NCBI RefSeq assembly: GCF_900142735.1
Contig: NZ_FRBY01000002.1
Location: forward strand, 372,001-436,000
From: Flavobacterium saccharophilum
Lineage (GTDB): Bacteria; Bacteroidota; Bacteroidia; Flavobacteriales; Flavobacteriaceae
DNA length: 64,000 nucleotides
Direction: 5' to 3'
Shown here piece by piece: positions 62,808 to 64,000 of this stretch. The notes beneath the pieces are model-generated. The model was not told the DNA's origin. It did no database searches and was given only the letters and a program-made list of their open reading frames with translations. Position numbers and translations under genes: made by a program. How positions within the stretch are numbered: position 1 is the stretch's first letter; each line of letters starts with the position of its first letter.

Positions 62808-64000
62808 ATGAGTAAATTTTCCGAGCAGGTACACGTTTCTATCAGCAGTTTTTCGCAAAACGTTATTTATTACGATTTGCAGCTTTCTCAAAAAATGGCA
62901 GAGCATCATTATTTTTCTTTTATGTGGCAGTACACCGCCAAAGCCGTAATCGAACCCACTGATCAGGCGGCTGCTTTAAGCAAACATATTGGCGCAGAAG
63001 TTATTTTTACGTTTAAAGTCAACGGCATCCAATTAATGTCCAAAGGAATCATAAACGGCGTTGAATCGGTTGACCGCCACGGAAGTCCGGCCGGAATATT
63101 GGTTTCGGGAATCAGCCACACCGTTGTCATTGATGACATGAAAAAATCAAGAATCTTTATGGAAAAGAACCTTCAGGATATTGCACTGGAAATCTTTTCA
63201 GAAGAAAGTTCCGGAGAGTTTTATCAGCGTGAAGCCATTTTGCTCACTTACACCAAACCCTTCAAATACAAACCCCAATACAACGAAACCAGTTTTGAAT
63301 TCCTAAAACGATTAGCAACACGTTACGGACAATGGTTTTACTTCGACGGCATGCGCATGCAATTCGGGCAAACGAAAACCAGCAAAGTAAAACTCATTAA
63401 CGGTTCTTCGCTTCATCAATTTAAGATTCAGGCACAGTTGGTTTCGCATAAAACTTCTTTTGGCGGATACGACGCCAACAACGCATCAAACATCAAAAAC
63501 GCCTCTGAAAAAAGCACCAGCGGAAGTCAGGATCGTTTTGCAAAATCGGTTGGTTTCAATCAGGGATCAATCGCACGTCAGGGTTTAAGCAATGGCGCGT
63601 ATACCAACAACGCCCAAAACAAAGACGAAATCGACGAAATGGTCAAACTGCAAACCGCAGGCAGAGATGCCAACAGTATTTTTTACAGCGGTACCTCCTA
63701 TTTACCAATCGGTCTCGGACAAGTTTTCACCATCCAAAACAAAACCGTAGAACACGAATTAATAGCCATCGAAATAACCCACCACTCCGAAGTAAACGGA
63801 AACTACAGCTGCGAATTCAAAGCCATTCCCGCCGATGTCGCCGCACCACATTACACAGACGTAACCTCTTTCGCCACCGCCGACAGCCAGTCCGCCTTGG
63901 TAAAAGACAACAACGACCCCGAAGGCATGGGCCGCATCAAAGTCGATTTCTATTGGCCCGGCTGGGGAAATACGAGTGAATGGATGCGCGTAGTACAACC
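62808..64000 (+). CDS. VgrG-like tip protein of a type VI secretion system (partial)
   Basis: 397 codons seen, running past the end of the window. The start is ATG 62808. The N-terminal half is a gp27-like domain (VIFTFKVNGIQLMSKGIING, VSGISHTVVID, FEFLKRLATRYGQWFYF); the C-terminal part enters the gp5-like OB-fold (DNNDPEGMGRIKVDFYWPG). It forms the spike of the Bacteroidota type VI secretion system. It is the only T6SS gene visible; further genes should follow downstream. Confidence 0.88.
   Translation, partial: MSKFSEQVHVSISSFSQNVIYYDLQLSQKMAEHHYFSFMWQYTAKAVIEPTDQAAALSKHIGAEVIFTFKVNGIQLMSKGIINGVESVDRHGSPAGILVSGISHTVVIDDMKKSRIFMEKNLQDIALEIFSEESSGEFYQREAILLTYTKPFKYKPQYNETSFEFLKRLATRYGQWFYFDGMRMQFGQTKTSKVKLINGSSLHQFKIQAQLVSHKTSFGGYDANNASNIKNASEKSTSGSQDRFAKSVGFNQGSIARQGLSNGAYTNNAQNKDEIDEMVKLQTAGRDANSIFYSGTSYLPIGLGQVFTIQNKTVEHELIAIEITHHSEVNGNYSCEFKAIPADVAAPHYTDVTSFATADSQSALVKDNNDPEGMGRIKVDFYWPGWGNTSEWMRVVQ

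Noticed and set aside
63759-63998. 79-codon minus-strand ORF
   Set aside because: It lies wholly inside the VgrG reading frame on the other strand and is glycine/valine-rich shadow sequence.

Overview
The window comes from a Bacteroidota genome, most likely Flavobacterium or a close relative. The DNA is AT-rich, promoters match the Bacteroidota pattern (TTG or TTTG, 19-21 bases, then TAnnTTTG), the envelope genes are of flavobacterial families (ECF sigma/FecR/TonB receptor with STN domain, DUF5777, BlaR1-like M56 peptidase), and the last gene looks like a VgrG of the Bacteroidota type VI secretion system. I see no rRNA, tRNA, CRISPR array, integrase, transposase or prophage.

Layout. 0.2-4.2 kb: ECF sigma factor, FecR anti-sigma and a TonB-dependent receptor in one operon. 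4.5-7.7 kb: a repeat lipoprotein and a four-gene envelope operon (OB-fold, DUF5777 barrel, small c-type cytochrome, YceI). 7.78-8.66 kb: a promoter, two complete isoleucine attenuators in series, and a lone ilvN. 8.8-11.5 kb: two unusual enzymes, a predicted Cys/His amidase-like protein and a predicted amidoligase-like protein. 11.6-14.1 kb: a BlaR1-like/BlaI pair behind three operator palindromes spaced exactly 20 bp apart. 14.3-23.0 kb: a stress and glycan stretch (two GH130 genes, DUF6766, large catalase with C-terminal domain, YciE-like ferritin fold, BamA/TamA-like barrel). 23.1-30.2 kb (minus): AI-2E family exporter, K+ channel, EmrB/EmrA/TolC-type pump, bestrophin. 30.4-36.5 kb: a REC-only regulator and a redox cluster of ankyrin protein, DUF2271 protein with an FMN-attachment-like motif, PepSY-flavodoxin-reductase fusion and ApbE flavin transferase, with long palindromic repeats on both sides of apbE. 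36.7-46 kb: AraC regulator with NmrA-like reductase, bacteriophytochrome plus heme oxygenase, small ORFs, alkyladenine glycosylase, and a TetR/SDR pair sharing a two-copy operator.

46.1-46.9 kb holds a two-gene module (DUF6934-like protein and a 55-residue protein). 47.4-51.4 kb is a KaiC-KaiB-KaiB-histidine kinase-response regulator operon with no KaiA in view, noticeably richer in G+C than its flanks. 51.6-62.6 kb is a defence region: a type I restriction system with two extra genes between hsdS and hsdR (a split DUF1737-like coiled-coil protein and a PD-(D/E)XK-like protein), several small ORFs, and a DUF262/HNH protein of the GmrSD type. A VgrG gene starts at 62808 and runs off the window end.

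The strongest points for a second look are the tandem isoleucine attenuators before a solitary ilvN, the two-kaiB signalling operon, and the two unrecognised genes embedded in the hsd operon. All functional calls are from reading motifs and family resemblance; no search or structure prediction was run.
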